Below are positions 12,128 to 23,540 of a stretch of 64,000 nt of DNA, piece after piece; the first letter of the stretch is position 1; every line of letters starts with the position of its first letter. A program made the translations under genes and the position numbers. The stretch lies in assembly GCA_001599915.1 (NCBI GenBank), contig BCIG01000003.1, positions 434,001-498,000 on the forward strand, given 5' to 3'. The notes under the pieces are model-generated. The model had not been told where the DNA came from. It saw only the letters and a program-made list of their open reading frames with translations, and ran no database searches. Source of the DNA: Symbiotaphrina buchneri (Eukaryota > Ascomycota > Symbiotaphrinales > Symbiotaphrinaceae).

Positions 12128-14587
12128 TCAGCCCACCGTCTGACCGCCACAATCCGGGATCGTCAAGTTCGGCTTCAAGTTCCTATCCACGTCCAAGAGG
12201 CCCCACTTGTCCTCCCACTGCTCCGAGTCGGTATTATAAATGACCTTCCACGGCTCGTCGAAGGCCTCGAACCTATCCCATACCCAAAAGTTAGCAAACT
12301 ACTCCCACTCTCGAGGGCAACGGGCTTACTCCGCAGGAGAAACCGGGTTAAGGAGTCGGAATCAGACATACCAGAAATACTCCGTCCCATTCGTCAGCGC
12401 ATCACACACCCAGCCCTTTAGAAACGTGTTCATCTCTTGCACGCCGGCCACCGAACCATCCGTGGAACTCGCACACGTACTATCCCCGCAATCATTCCCG
12501 CCGCCACTAGGCCAGCCGACCTCGCTGATGACATTGGTCTTGCCGCTCACGCCGCTCGTCAGCGCCACATCGTTGCTCTGCCAAAAACTCCACGTCCAGC
12601 TCGCCGCCTGTGCTGCGGGCACGCCGCCGAAGAACGGGTGCACGTTGGCCATGACTGTGTCGACGGCCGAGACGAGGGCGCTGGTCCAGTCGGATCCCAG
12701 GTCCGCGGTCGCGATGGACAGGTTGTAGGAGAGGCTGGTGAAGTTGCTGCGCACGGAGGAGATGATGGCTGTGAGTTCGGTGGAGCTGAGGTCTTGCCGG
12801 TAGAGGACTTCGTTGCCGATGATTACTCCGGCGAAGGGGTCTGTGCCGTTGGTCCGCAGGATGTCGTACATTTGGCTGAGTTGCCGCGTGTTCGTCGTGT
12901 CGTTGTTGGTGATCCAGACTCCTAGCCAGATCTTCATGTCGGTTATGGCGAGCCGGTCGAGCGCAGTCAGGACCATCTCTGTTTGGTTGCAGTCTGTGCC
13001 GTAGAGGCGGACTGTGTTGGTGAGTTGGGAGAGCACGGCGAGGTCTTTGGTGACGTTGTTCTGTAGAGGTGGAGAAGTGAGGCAGTCTGGATATTGCGTG
13101 TTCATGGGCGTGTAGTCCATTCCTGGAAAGACACGGTGAAGGTCGGTGTTATTCATCAGAGCCTTGATCTCCGACGAATCTTTGGTTAGGATGGTACTGG
13201 AATCGGAGGAAGAGGACGAGCTGGAGGATTTGGAGCTGTGTTTCGAGGCCAGAACAGCGCCGATAGCACCCCCCACAATGGCCAGGACGATGACACCTAT
13301 GATTAGGCCAGCGACCATCCACTTCAACCTCTTGCTCCCCGTCGTCTGTGTCTTTAACCAGTCACTCTTCTCTGATGCTCCTGCTCCTTCATACGCGGTC
13401 CCACCGTTCCCTCCTGCAACTGGCCCATATGTCCCGCTGCTAGAATCCCGTCCAGGTAAGCGTCCGCTGGCTTTCCGGCTCACCAAGCCCCCAAGTGCGC
13501 CCATGATACCACCACCCGCGGCAGCGGCCCCTACAGCCCTCTTCGTGGGAGAGCTAGATCCGCTCCGTCGCTTATGCAAACCCAAAACGGTCTTCCTCTT
13601 CGGTTCAGGCTCACCTAGCCCATCATCTCCATCATCGGCTATTGACGCGATCTCCCTCGGGTCAATCGCACCTATTCCGGCACCAGCCATACGCGGGTTC
13701 CAAGTAGTGGAAACTGCAGCATAAGGATTATCGGCATAATAGAAGCCATCGTCGCTCACGAAGCGATCTCTTGACATCTCCGGTCTGAGACTCTCCCTTT
13801 GTGGATCCGCCATTGCCGGGCCTGCAGCTGCCGCCGCAAGAGGAATATGTGAGACGGAGGACTGCTGGCTATGTGTTCCGTGTAGATCATGCTCGCCATA
13901 TGGCTCGTTATCGTCATACCGGTACCCATAGCCATGCTGTGCCCCGATATCGCCGTCATTATATTCTCTGTGAGGGTAGAACCCGCCGCCATAGCCATAG
14001 CCACTGCCGCTGCCGTACGAATGTTGTCGGTCCAGCCCCTCGGCAGCCTGAAGTCCGCTTTCTCGCTCGTGCCCACCAGCAATGCCGTATGCAAGCCCGA
14101 CAATTCCACCACCGGCAGACCGCCCACTGACATTGTCGGCTCCTGGGGTAGTGAGGGAGTCATTGCGAGCGAGCGGCAGGGTCGCATTCATACCCGTATT
14201 CAAGGGCGGAGGGACAGTATCATGTTGAGAGAATTGTTGTGTATAAGGATCTATCTGGTAGCCCCCTCTCTGTGAGCTGAGCGGCGGTTGCGACTGTTGC
14301 GGGAACGTAGGATAGCCATGGTGAACGGGCGGTGTGGGTGGAGAGATGGTGACGTCTCTGTTTATAGGAGAAGTATATCTGGGGGGAGGAGAGACGAAGG
14401 ACTCGATGGAGGGACTCCGGTTGTGGTCGTCCCGGTAAGGCTGCGCGTATTGTGCGTCGTAGGAGGAGGGTTGCTGGGTGTAGCTGTTGTCGTAGTTGTA
14501 GGATGCGGGAGCGGCCTGCTGCCCTGTACGTGGTCGATCATCGTGGTATTCGAAGGAGAAGGCTCGTTGAGGTGGTTGACCAGCCAT
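12128..14587 (-). CDS. btgC: GH17 glucan endo-1,3-beta-glucosidase, type II membrane protein (BtgC-like)
   Basis: Exon 1 14587-12372 and exon 2 12272-12128, joined over a 99-bp intron (GTATGT..TAG) that completes the conserved [12 protein letters not shown] block; 786 aa. Residues 1-420 are a Pro/Gln/Tyr/Gly-rich cytosolic tail, 423-447 a single membrane anchor ([20 protein letters not shown]), then a Ser linker and a GH17 catalytic domain from about 480. [10 protein letters not shown] (Glu593) is the expected acid/base and [10 protein letters not shown] (Glu689) the expected nucleophile. Many NxT/S sites fit an extracellular domain. The architecture matches Aspergillus BtgC, which acts on cell-wall beta-1,3-glucan. 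The C-terminal exon ends [10 protein letters not shown]. Nothing appears broken. Confidence 0.92.
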
Positions 14588-16015
14588 GGCTGAGATCTCG
14601 CTGTTGCGGAATCCCGAGTAGGCCGTGGTCCGCCCGTGGCCGTTGCCCGGCGGCTACACTCTGTTTGCTCAACGTCGCAGAGGTTGACCGTCCGTTGAAA
14701 GATATTATGTGTCGAGTTCGTAGGTGGAGAATGTCCAAGACGGGATATGAGACTGCAAAACCGAGTATGATCGTGCAGAGTTGAGCGTTGCTGTGGGATG
14801 AAGTAGTTGTTGCGGGGGGCTGGGCTAAGGAGGCACAGCAATGCGAGGGCTAGGACAGGGGGTGTCAATTCCGCCTTGTGACGTTGCTAATTCTGGTGAG
14901 ACACTGTCGTCCAACCAGCCCTCTGATCATAAATCGCGGTTTCCAAGTATAAGAAATAATCGGTAATAATATTCACTATCTTGGATTCTTTGATCTGGTT
15001 TCACGGCATAATTGGTTGACTCCAGTTAATACGAAGTTGTACGGGCGCAGCTTGACCGCGCTCGCAACTTTGCCAGGCGCCCGATTATTGACGGGTTTCC
15101 CTTTGCGGAAAAGATTGGCGACATTGACCAAGCAACTGCCCTGGATACAAGCATGTGACGCTGTGTGGCTTAGTAAGCGATCCTCCTATCAGATAGATCT
15201 TCAGCATCCACACCGCACTTCTACATACCATATGGAAAATATTCAGATAGATCTTGTTGTCTAAAATCTAATCCCAAGTGTAGCAATGTATTGTAAGGAA
15301 AGTGGGCTTAAATCGCACATTGGTCAACAGACTGACTATGAAACTGAAGGCATGATTAGGCTATCCTGTCCGTCGTCACCGTATTGAATGATGCACAAAG
15401 AGAATAAATACATGCCTAAGGTCAGTATTCGGTGTTTAGCTGCCTCCGTATGACAATGTGATTTAAAGGGACATAGCATTAGAGAGTGTGAACGAACAGT
15501 ACGGTATACCGGAGCTGTCAGCTTCCATAGCCACAAATACACCAAGCCTCAGATGCGACAGGAGCTCAAGTCACAGGTAATATTGTAAGCAGGGGGTGAG
15601 ACTTCACAGGGCATGAATCGAGGGTCATGGAACATGAATTGCTACAGCAGTTGCACAAAAATCTATTATACGGTGGCCTACTTCCTACTCCCAAATGCCG
15701 CATGACTGCTTGACTGATTTTCCCATTCGATACCTTGGAGAGTTTGATTCAAGTCCGCTCATGGGTTGCACCCCGCTACATCGTGCGTGCATCTGGTAGC
15801 TGGTACACAGAAATATACTGTCTGACAGGTTTGGTGTGAATTGGGGACTTCAGCATTTTCGGTCTGGTTTTCTCAGCTCCCAATTATCTCTTGAATGAGT
15901 GCATCACAATCAGTTTCGTGATTCTAACAAGCAATACTCTTTCCACCAACATACTAAGCGAATTAAAACCGTGTTAGATTGAAGGGAGATGGTCTCGAAA
16001 ACACTAAAGACTTGT
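14588..16015. other. Gene-poor stretch upstream of btgC-like gene
   Basis: The part next to 14588 should be the promoter and leader of the GH17 gene. From about 14900 to 16000 base composition becomes visibly more A/T-rich than the neighbouring coding DNA. No frame has protein-like character. It may be a decayed region, consistent with the broken HET remnant that follows. Confidence 0.4.
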
Positions 16016-16995
16016 TCATACTATAATAAAATCGTCAGTAGATAGCTTTGGCAGTAATTTATCCTTCATCAAAAATTCCTTCTCATGTTCCAGCGTGACA
16101 ACCCCAAGACGACGATATACAGTTTTCTTGAGCTTAGCGGACTTCCCAATCAGCACGCAGTTACTGCGGTGCCATACACTGTTGGCTTCGATAGGCGTTA
16201 TCAAGAGGCACTCCAGCTCGTAGAACATGTTATCGCGGGGACAAATGAACAACAGTACATTCTCTCTGGATTGCCAGTGGGCGTCCTCTTCTCGATCATC
16301 CAGGGACAGTACGGCTCTCACGTCAAGTCCATGGCCAGTGTAGCGAGCTCGACCCGGCGTAGTTAGTATGAGCGGCGGGTTCCGATCGAACATTGCCCGA
16401 AGAATAAGGAAGCCGCCGCTCAGTTGTCCACCCGCACCTTTTTGGCTTGGATGCGTACGACTTTAGATAGACCGAAAGTGTCCGGATCACCGGCAGTAGT
16501 CATCTCAAAAAGCAGCAGGTCATCCATGCTGGCCCAATTCCAGGACGGTGCTCTATATGTTCCCCGCATTCTATGGGCGGTCCAGTCAATTCCCTCAGGA
16601 GCGTCATCGGCTCGATACTGTGCCTCTACCCCTGGGTTGGCCCAGAGCAGGCTTTTGGGCAGCCAAGAGGTAGGAATGCCGGCCACCATTGACTCTCCAT
16701 GTGTTTTGCTGTAAAGTTCAGCCACGCCAGCGAGCGCTGCAAATTTGTCCTTATCTGGGTATGATAGCTGCAGCCGCGTGTACATGTCGAGAGTCAGCCC
16801 CCAAACTGCCTGCGACATTTCCATGGCATCTTCATCCCCAAGACCGGGTACTGTTAACGAAAAGGGCGCTGCCATGCGGCCTGTGCACTCTATTGACGCA
16901 TAAAATTCGTCCCTCGGCATACCATCCGGATATGTCTCGCATGCCATAAATAGATCGCCACATTCCCAATACAACTGGGATACAGGCGCTGGCAA
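16016..16995 (-). pseudogene. Remnant of a HET-family (heterokaryon-incompatibility type) gene
   Basis: Only the C-terminal half of a HET-type protein is visible. It has a QLYWECGDLFMACETYPDG block, a middle block with AALAGVAELYSKTHGESMVAG, and YRAPSWNWASMDD, all characteristic of the region that follows the HET domain. The rest of the C-terminal part (GGFLILRA-like and later) is still recognisable. The N-terminal HET domain is absent upstream, and there is about one break in the reading frame. The locus therefore looks like a broken fossil copy, probably moderately young because the protein blocks are still easy to read. Its flanks are A/T-richer than the surrounding genes. Confidence 0.75.
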
Positions 16996-17321
16996 CTACC
17001 TATCTTACGAGTAGGCAAATAGCGATAACAAATGATAATAGCGATAAGAGAACTGGCTTTTTAATCTCCAGACGCACGCTCAATCTATAGCGATCCCATG
17101 ATGATAATATACAGCGCGTATGCACCCATACGCATGAATGCAAATGCATCCTTGATTGGATATACCCAACCCCTTCCCTAAAAGGCCCAAAGGAAACCCC
17201 GCTAATAGCACGATTTTACATGATGGTGTAGTATACACATCCCCACGCTTTTGCTGGCTTGACCGCCACAAAGCCGGGAGATAACAGCGTTCGGATCCAA
17301 TAGAGACTGACCAGCCAGCCC
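16996..17321. other. Short intergenic stretch
   Basis: Separates the HET remnant from the 3' end of the LDLNLD-motif gene. Nothing supported was found inside. Confidence 0.4.
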
Positions 17322-18127
17322 TCATTCCCTACAGACTTCGTTAGCACTCCTTCTTCGAATCCCCATTCCATCAGGGGGGAAGGCAGGGGTAGGGCGGGGT
17401 GAGGAAGAACTTACATCAAACTCAGGGTAATATCACCATTAATTCTCGCCTTCAGCTCCAGATCCACATCCAGATTCAGATCCAGCCTGAGCTTCAGATC
17501 ATGGCCATTGGGTTTACCCTCGCGGTTTCCCCGCCGCGACTTCTGCTGCTGCTGTTGCTGCGGGGACTGCGCATTGGCGTTTTGCTGATCCTGTGGCTGC
17601 TGTAGATCCCCGTTCGCGTCTGGCCGCGCGAGTTGGTTGTTCTGCTCTTCCGATGGGTCTGCCACGCCGTCGAGCGGGTTCTGCTCATCATCTTCTTCCT
17701 TCTCCTCCTGCTGCTGTTGCGCGGCATCTCCATCCTGCTCATACTCCGGCTCCCTCTCCTCTTCTTCCCGATCCTCATCACTCGACTCTGCCCTCTGGGC
17801 GCGATTCTCAAACTTCAGGTTATTCGACTGCACATTCGCGCGTCTCCTCGGCTGATTCTCTTGCTCCCCATCTTGCGTTTCCGGTTGCTGCTCTTGCTTC
17901 GGCGCCTTGCCTCGTGGGCGGCGGCCGCCTCGCTCACGCCGCGGGCTGTTTTCCGCATCTGAGGGAGCGGCCTGGGAGGCGTTGTCGGAGCCGTCCGCCA
18001 TGCTGCCGTTGCTAGTGTTGCTCGTGTAGTCGGAGCCGTAGGCGTCCGAGGGGGTGCGCGGGTCTTGCGGCTGCTGTTGGTCGGGAGGTTGTTCAGAGGT
18101 GTTGTTTTCGCGGGGTTGTGCGCTCAT
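17322..18127 (-). CDS. Acidic, Gln-rich small protein with C-terminal LDLNLD motif (paralog 1)
   Basis: Exon 1 18127-17415, intron 17414-17329 (GTAAGT, branch GTGCTAACG, TAG; 86 bp), and a 7-nt last exon 17328-17322 giving ...LSLME; 239 aa. Without splicing the frame ends one codon after LSL, but the donor, branch site and acceptor are all near-perfect. The protein is hydrophilic and probably disordered: Gln/Pro/Asp-rich, an RRERGGRRPRGK basic patch near 65-75, and an acidic Glu/Asp/Gln block at about 110-170. Only the last 35 residues look structured, with alternating hydrophobic residues: KLRLDLNLDVDLELKARI then NGDITLSL. The same tail occurs in the gene at 20073-20878, so the two are paralogs. 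Similar tails occur in other fungal proteins as far as I recall; no function is known to me. Confidence 0.75.
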
Positions 18128-20072
18128 GGTACGGTGTGAGTGCGCTTCTCAGAGCTGTTGGTGATGTGGGTTCCAGTGTTGGTTGGTCAATGGTGTGGTG
18201 GCTGCCTGATGGAAGGAATAATACTCCGTACATAGAATGGTGTTGTAGTCCTTTTGATATGGTCTTTCAATAACGTATTTTGGAGGTATGTAGTAAAAGG
18301 CGTCTTCAATCCAAGAAGTCGTCTTTAGAAGTCGCCCATGCAAGCTAATGCCATGCCAGCCAGAGTCACAAAAATACCTTGGCCAGCCCTATCAACGAAT
18401 CCGGCCCAGAAAATTAGCCACTGTCTCAATTCCCGGTCCAAGATCCAATAAGCATTCTTGGCGTGTAATGAACCTCGCCTGTCATCGCAGGCGCTTTGGT
18501 TTTCCAGAACACAATCGAAGGAAGCGTAACTTGGTTCCGGCACGTCGATCGACGCCGGTATGACGCAACCTGGCGTGCTGTTAGCCAGCACATCCCCCAC
18601 AGGCCGAGAAAGCGGTTCAGGCTGAATCCGAGGGTGGCTGCAAACACTGCAAATTGCCAAAGGAAGCTGCGTCAGCCCTGTTCTGAGCCGCAAATTGGGA
18701 CCAGGGCGGCCCATCATCGGTTGCGGAGGCTGTCGCTCTTGGTAGCCCACATGCCGTGTATCCGAACGACCTTCCTAAAGCCCTCCCCATAGTGCTCTGT
18801 GCCGCCTCGCTACGAGCACTGCTCAGTGCATGCCGTAGGCAAAAGAATTGACCCACCGCAGCGTCCTCGAGCAAGTGCCATAGTTTCTTTCGCAACAATA
18901 TTCCGTCTCTCCAAGACCTGACATCATCCCCCTTTGCACGCCCTGCAGTGCTGCACGCCTTACCAGGCGCAAAGTTGGAAGCGAGAAAGAGTGGATCAGG
19001 CCCCCCTGACGTTTCCGTCCACGCAAGCCGACTTTCCTTCAAGTTGCCTAGCGAGGCGCGACTGACGTTGAAAGAACCTCTTAGCGCGTGCACGTTGCGC
19101 TTGGCAGGGTGTGTGCTACTGCCTAGAAAATCTTTGGGTGCTGTGGTATGCGAGATGCAGTGGTACGGTGGTGGTATGTACGGGACCTGCAGAGGAGGGT
19201 CGTACAGTCCGCACTCCTCTCACAGGGTCATAGCATTATGGGATTTGCGTTACAATAAATGATGCATAAAAAGTAATTCTTGAGGCTTGTAGAGAGTAGG
19301 AAAATAGATTCCCATCGGAGGAAAAAGAGAAAAAAGCATTCCCCAGAAAACCATCTTTTGTTTTTATTTTACACCAGAATCAAAAAACAACCTGGATTCC
19401 CAAATTGTCCGCGACTTCTAGTACGAACGGATCGATTGGAATTGAATTGGAATGTATATATATATAGAGGTGTTTGTCGGAGTGGAGATGATGGGAGCGG
19501 TGAAAAGGCACGGACGGGATGGTGGGATGTCACCTTCGTCAAGCAACAAGCACATTCTACATTCTCATGCCAATATGACCATTTACGGCTTCAATTACTT
19601 CATACAAGAATGCCTGAGAAAAGAAAACCTTTATCCGCTTTTCTGGGATATCACACGGGTCGTCAAGTTATCATACAGAGTTTCGATCCGATCCGATCCG
19701 CTCAGATCCCACCACTTGCACTCATCGCCAGCACACAATGCTAATCATCATCCACCTCTGCAACTCAAAATGTCAGACCGACTCAAAAAGGCCATACGCT
19801 CTCGTACCACACGTAGCGAATTAAAGACACATGCGGTCGGGCAACAGATGATAAGGAAAGGCGCTCTCATCCGTTCCTATGAAGGTACAAAACAAGTCAA
19901 CAACAGCGCTCTCGTTAAAAAGAAAACATCTTCGTGTCGTAGCGGTGGATGCGAGGAATGCAGATTTTTAAAAACGGCCTTTTCAGCCCCTATTGGCTAA
20001 GACCTGAAATAAGCATGAGCTTCCTGGCCGCGCGGGGGTTGGGTGGGGTGTGTGTGAAACAAAGGGGGCAAA
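18128..20072. other. Intergenic stretch between the two LDLNLD paralogs
   Basis: Several open frames of 70-180 codons exist on both strands (for example minus 18617-19093 and plus 19452-20000), but they overlap each other, lack family motifs and lack a consistent intron pattern. The part next to 18128 should be the promoter of paralog 1. No gene is called. Confidence 0.4.
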
Positions 20073-20475
20073 TCAGGAACTACGAAAACCCAGAACCATC
20101 AACAAACGGTGATGAGGGGGGTGGAGGAGGAGGAAGAAAAGATACACGAAGAAAGGGGGAGGGGGGTTACTGACAATAGTCCGAGCGTGAGATCACCGTG
20201 GATCTTCGCCTTGAGCTGCACCTCGATGTCGAGGTTCAGATCCAGCCGCAGCCGCAGCTGCTCGTCCTTGTCCTTGCCGCCGCCGCCCTGCTGCGCCTGC
20301 TGCTGCTGGCCGCCGCCTAGCAGCCCGCCGGCCGTGTTGCCGACTGCGTTACCGGCACCGTTCAGAGCCTGCCCGGTCGTCTGGTTGACGAGGTCGCCGG
20401 CGCCGCCGAGGCCCTGGCCGACCAACTGACCCTGATCGAGTTGTTGGAGGCCACCCTTCTCGCCATTCTGTTGTG

Positions 20476-20512
<37 letters not shown>

Positions 20513-20878
20513 TGGTTGGCCTTGCTGTTGTTGAGCCATCTTGTTCGGGCGGCGGCGGGGGTTGCCTCGACGGTTGGGTTGACGCGGGATGGATTCGACG
20601 TCGGATTCGCGTTGAAGTTCTGGCTCAGGTTCTTGTTCCTGCTCCTGGTCTTCTTCCTCGTCCTCTTCGTACTCCTGCTCACCGTCGGCTTCGTCTTCGC
20701 CGTCTACCTCTTGGTCTTGGTCTTGGTCTTGGTCTTGGGGGTTATCTTCGGGATCTTCTTGTTCGATCTCGTCGTCCTCCTGCTCGTCCTCGTCGGCAGC
20801 GGGAGTGGGTTGTTGTTGTGGAGGAGGTTGCTTGGTAGGAGTGTTCTTGGGAGCTTTCTTTTCACCGATGGCAGCCAT
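20073..20878 (-). CDS. Acidic, Gln-rich small protein with C-terminal LDLNLD motif (paralog 2)
   Basis: Exon 1 20878-20175. A phase-2 donor (GTCAGT) occurs at exactly the same codon position as in paralog 1. With the acceptor at 20080 the last exon is again 7 nt (20079-20073), giving about 236 aa; this acceptor is less certain than in paralog 1. The start MAAIGEKK at 20878 was chosen because a TATA-like element lies about 53 bp upstream, inside the longer open frame. The layout is a Lys/Pro/Gln N-terminus, a very acidic block with DQ and EQ repeats, a basic RRGNPRRRPNK patch, a CTG-encoded poly-Gln run, a Gly/Gln-rich linker, then LRLRLDLNLDIEVQLKAKI and HGDLTLGL. The same order as paralog 1 supports duplication. 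Function is unknown. Confidence 0.7.
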
Positions 20879-20930
20879 GATGAAGGAGGGATGTTCAGAG
20901 ATAAAGTATTCTTCTGTAGCAGAGCGTCCG

Positions 20931-20936
20931 TATATA
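20931..20936 (-). promoter_or_regulatory. TATA-like element of paralog 2
   Basis: A TATATA core lies about 53 bp upstream of the MAAIGEKK start codon on the minus strand. It supports taking the internal ATG rather than the upstream in-frame one. Confidence 0.45.
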
Positions 20937-23540
20937 AAGGCGTTGGTAGATGAGACAGAGTTTGGTATGAAATCAAGGTTCGATAGCTTCAATGCAAGAT
21001 GAGGTGATGTGTTCGTAGTTTTGTATCTTCGATGCACGCCTCCAGAAGCAGGCGGCTGCATCCCAGGCCCGGAACATTCGCGGCTCTGACGCCATAGCGC
21101 TGATGATCCGAGCCCTACCCACCGGAAAATTAGGGCTAGGGAAAGCCTGAAGCAAGTTCACGGTCGTGAGATTGTGGGCCTTTCGTCAGCCACCGCGCAT
21201 TTCAGAGGCTGGTTTTTGCATTTGGGTCACATCGGTGGATGGTCATTCGTCCGCGGTCAGGGTCCTTAAGCTTCGGATGATCACTGCCAAGCCGGCTTGG
21301 ACCTGCAGATCGCCTCGCTTGGCGCGGTGTGTGACGTTGACCGGGGGTGACGCAGGGCGCACAAAAACATGGTTCTATTGTTACAGCCGCGATCCGGCAG
21401 GATTCCCTTCCACTCGTTGCTCAAGGCAAGACTTGGTTTCAGTAGATCAACCGGGGGTGGGCGTCTTCCGGAAGATTCTGTGACTCGCATGCTGTACTAC
21501 GAGCCCTTGCACGGCAAAATAATGTGATGCGCGACTCCTCGATCAAAATCCTGGGTGTGATAAGATAATGGTGGAGCTATCCCTTTTCCGACGATATTTG
21601 TTCAGCTTATCCATACTACGTACACCCTGTACTGGAAAGTTGCAGTTGCAAACATCGAGCCTCTGAAAAGTCCATGCCGTCTGATGCGAAGGCTACGACA
21701 ATATCTCCGAGTCAATGACGTGGGGAGACCAAGCGCCGGCCTTCCGTCGGACAGCAGAGGGCCGGGCAGCAATTCACTAGCCACAGAATTGACATCATGC
21801 TCAGAGCATGCGCCACAGCTCATGTCTTTCTCCATGATACCCAGATTAACCGGGGCTGATTGAAGTACAACACACCGAGGTGCTGTAGAGGAGTTGGCGT
21901 CAAGTGGTGTGGTGGTGGGCGTCCATCAGATTCTCGGAACTCGGCGCGCCTGGCCGCGCAATCCTGATTTTTCCCCTACATTAGCCGCCGTTTATCCCTG
22001 CCCTGCTCCACACCGCGAATAGCTTCCAAGATTTCCTCCAAACTCTAATGTGCGTCGATCCGCGGCGCCGCTTTTCCGTGTTTCGTATTCAAGCAACACA
22101 CCACCTCTTCGGCTGGAGTTTCACGCGGCGCAGCAGTAGCGCTGTGGCATCGAAGATGGTACCAGAACTGTAGACGTCTCGGTCGTGGCTCGTGCGGAGG
22201 ACCTTCCCGCACAATTTTGACTTTCTTGAGACCAGGCGTGTCAGGCTGTCCAACTTAGAGCTTCGTATGAAAATCCCCGCTCATTAGTCGCTTGCATGAT
22301 GCAGCGATGGGATGATGCAGACTCTAGGGCGTGCCTGCTGAAAGCTGCAAACAGGATTCTGTGGCTCGATTGCAGTGGCTGTTGCAATGCAGATCGACAA
22401 TGTCTGTAGCCATCGCTGGCTCCCAGCCACAGTGTCCGAAGCATGCTGAAAGGACTGCGGCGCGGATGTATGTACTCGTACCTGGTATACGTGTACAGGT
22501 GTGTCAACTAGCGGGAGGAAAAGACGATCATTAGTTTTGAAAAGGGGTAATTTCAATCCTGCGTTTTTTGGAGATAGAACCGCATTTCACAGTGGACCGA
22601 CTACCTCAAAATGCTCCGACGAACTGCTCTCTGGAGAACAGACACCCGCATGGTCACTGAGCAAAAAGAACCCGAGATCCTAGTTGTTATCGCTTCTCTG
22701 AGATTTCCATGCTGAGATTTCCATACTGAGATCTCCATACTCTCCGCGGCGTACCTGCGCCTCGAGTCAGTAAGACAGAATGAACAATACCTACAGGTTA
22801 CAAGCAATACAAGGCTGTCCTCTGATACCAGCGAGCCAAGAACCGTAATCAACTTGTCCGGCCAGCGCTCTGCAGGCAATCGCCGATCACTGTGGCTAGT
22901 GACTACAGCCAGCCTGTGGTCTGAAGCACGCAGAAGTTGCGCTCGGTTGCAGTATCATACTCTCAACATCAGACGTGATCTACGTCAGATGGAGCTCTCT
23001 TGTCCGCGCATCCCTGTTACTCGCGGCTCTTGGGCAGAGACAATGTCGCCTCATGTACCTTATCCACCAAGAAATATGATACCATCCCACCCAGGGTATG
23101 AGGAATGTCGACGTTGTACTTTGTACATCCTCCGCATAGGACAACGTGCGCAAGCTTGGCTCACTTCGATCCACAGTATGGCCCGACTGGACGAACGGCG
23201 TCGGACCCTTCCGCATAATGGACGTCACATTGTTGACAGCTCGTTCAGCTTCGGTTGCACCCAGCCCGACCCAATACCAGAGTAGCTGTAGACTTGAAGG
23301 CCATGACGTCGATATCTCATACTTCAGGGTCCGCAGAAATCGGAAAGCAAGATTCCCAGCATAAGCCTCAAAGACCTTAAAAAGAGCAGCGTCCAAGCCA
23401 CAGATATATCCTTCCTTTTTTCTCTAGACCTCAATGTCTTCTTATTGTATCCATCAAAACCAAAACGCTCCTACTTGAACTTGATAACCATATATCGATA
23501 CAACCATTGAACATATTGAACATAACTCGCCGTACCCACC
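20937..23540. other. Gene-poor stretch upstream of the LEA-like gene
   Basis: About 2.6 kb with only short, mutually overlapping open frames. It includes the upstream region of paralog 2 and the promoter and leader of the LEA-like gene, with a pyrimidine-rich tract ending in CTAG near 23410-23427 that may be part of a 5' UTR intron. No gene is supported. Confidence 0.45.

Noticed and set aside
11600-12421. 273-codon + strand frame beginning with a Glu-Pro run
   Set aside because: The Glu-Pro run is a non-coding hexamer repeat, the rest has no family signature, and its end overlaps the GH17 gene on the other strand.
18617-19093. 158-codon minus-strand frame
   Set aside because: Overlaps several equal-length frames in other phases; no motif, no splice pattern.
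19452-20000. 182-codon + strand frame in the intergenic region between the LDLNLD paralogs
   Set aside because: Biased by simple sequence, no homologous features, and it lies next to the expected 3' UTR of paralog 2.
20879-21061. 61-codon upstream extension of LDLNLD paralog 2
   Set aside because: It contains a TATA-like element and is not protein-like; the internal ATG at 20878 is a better start.
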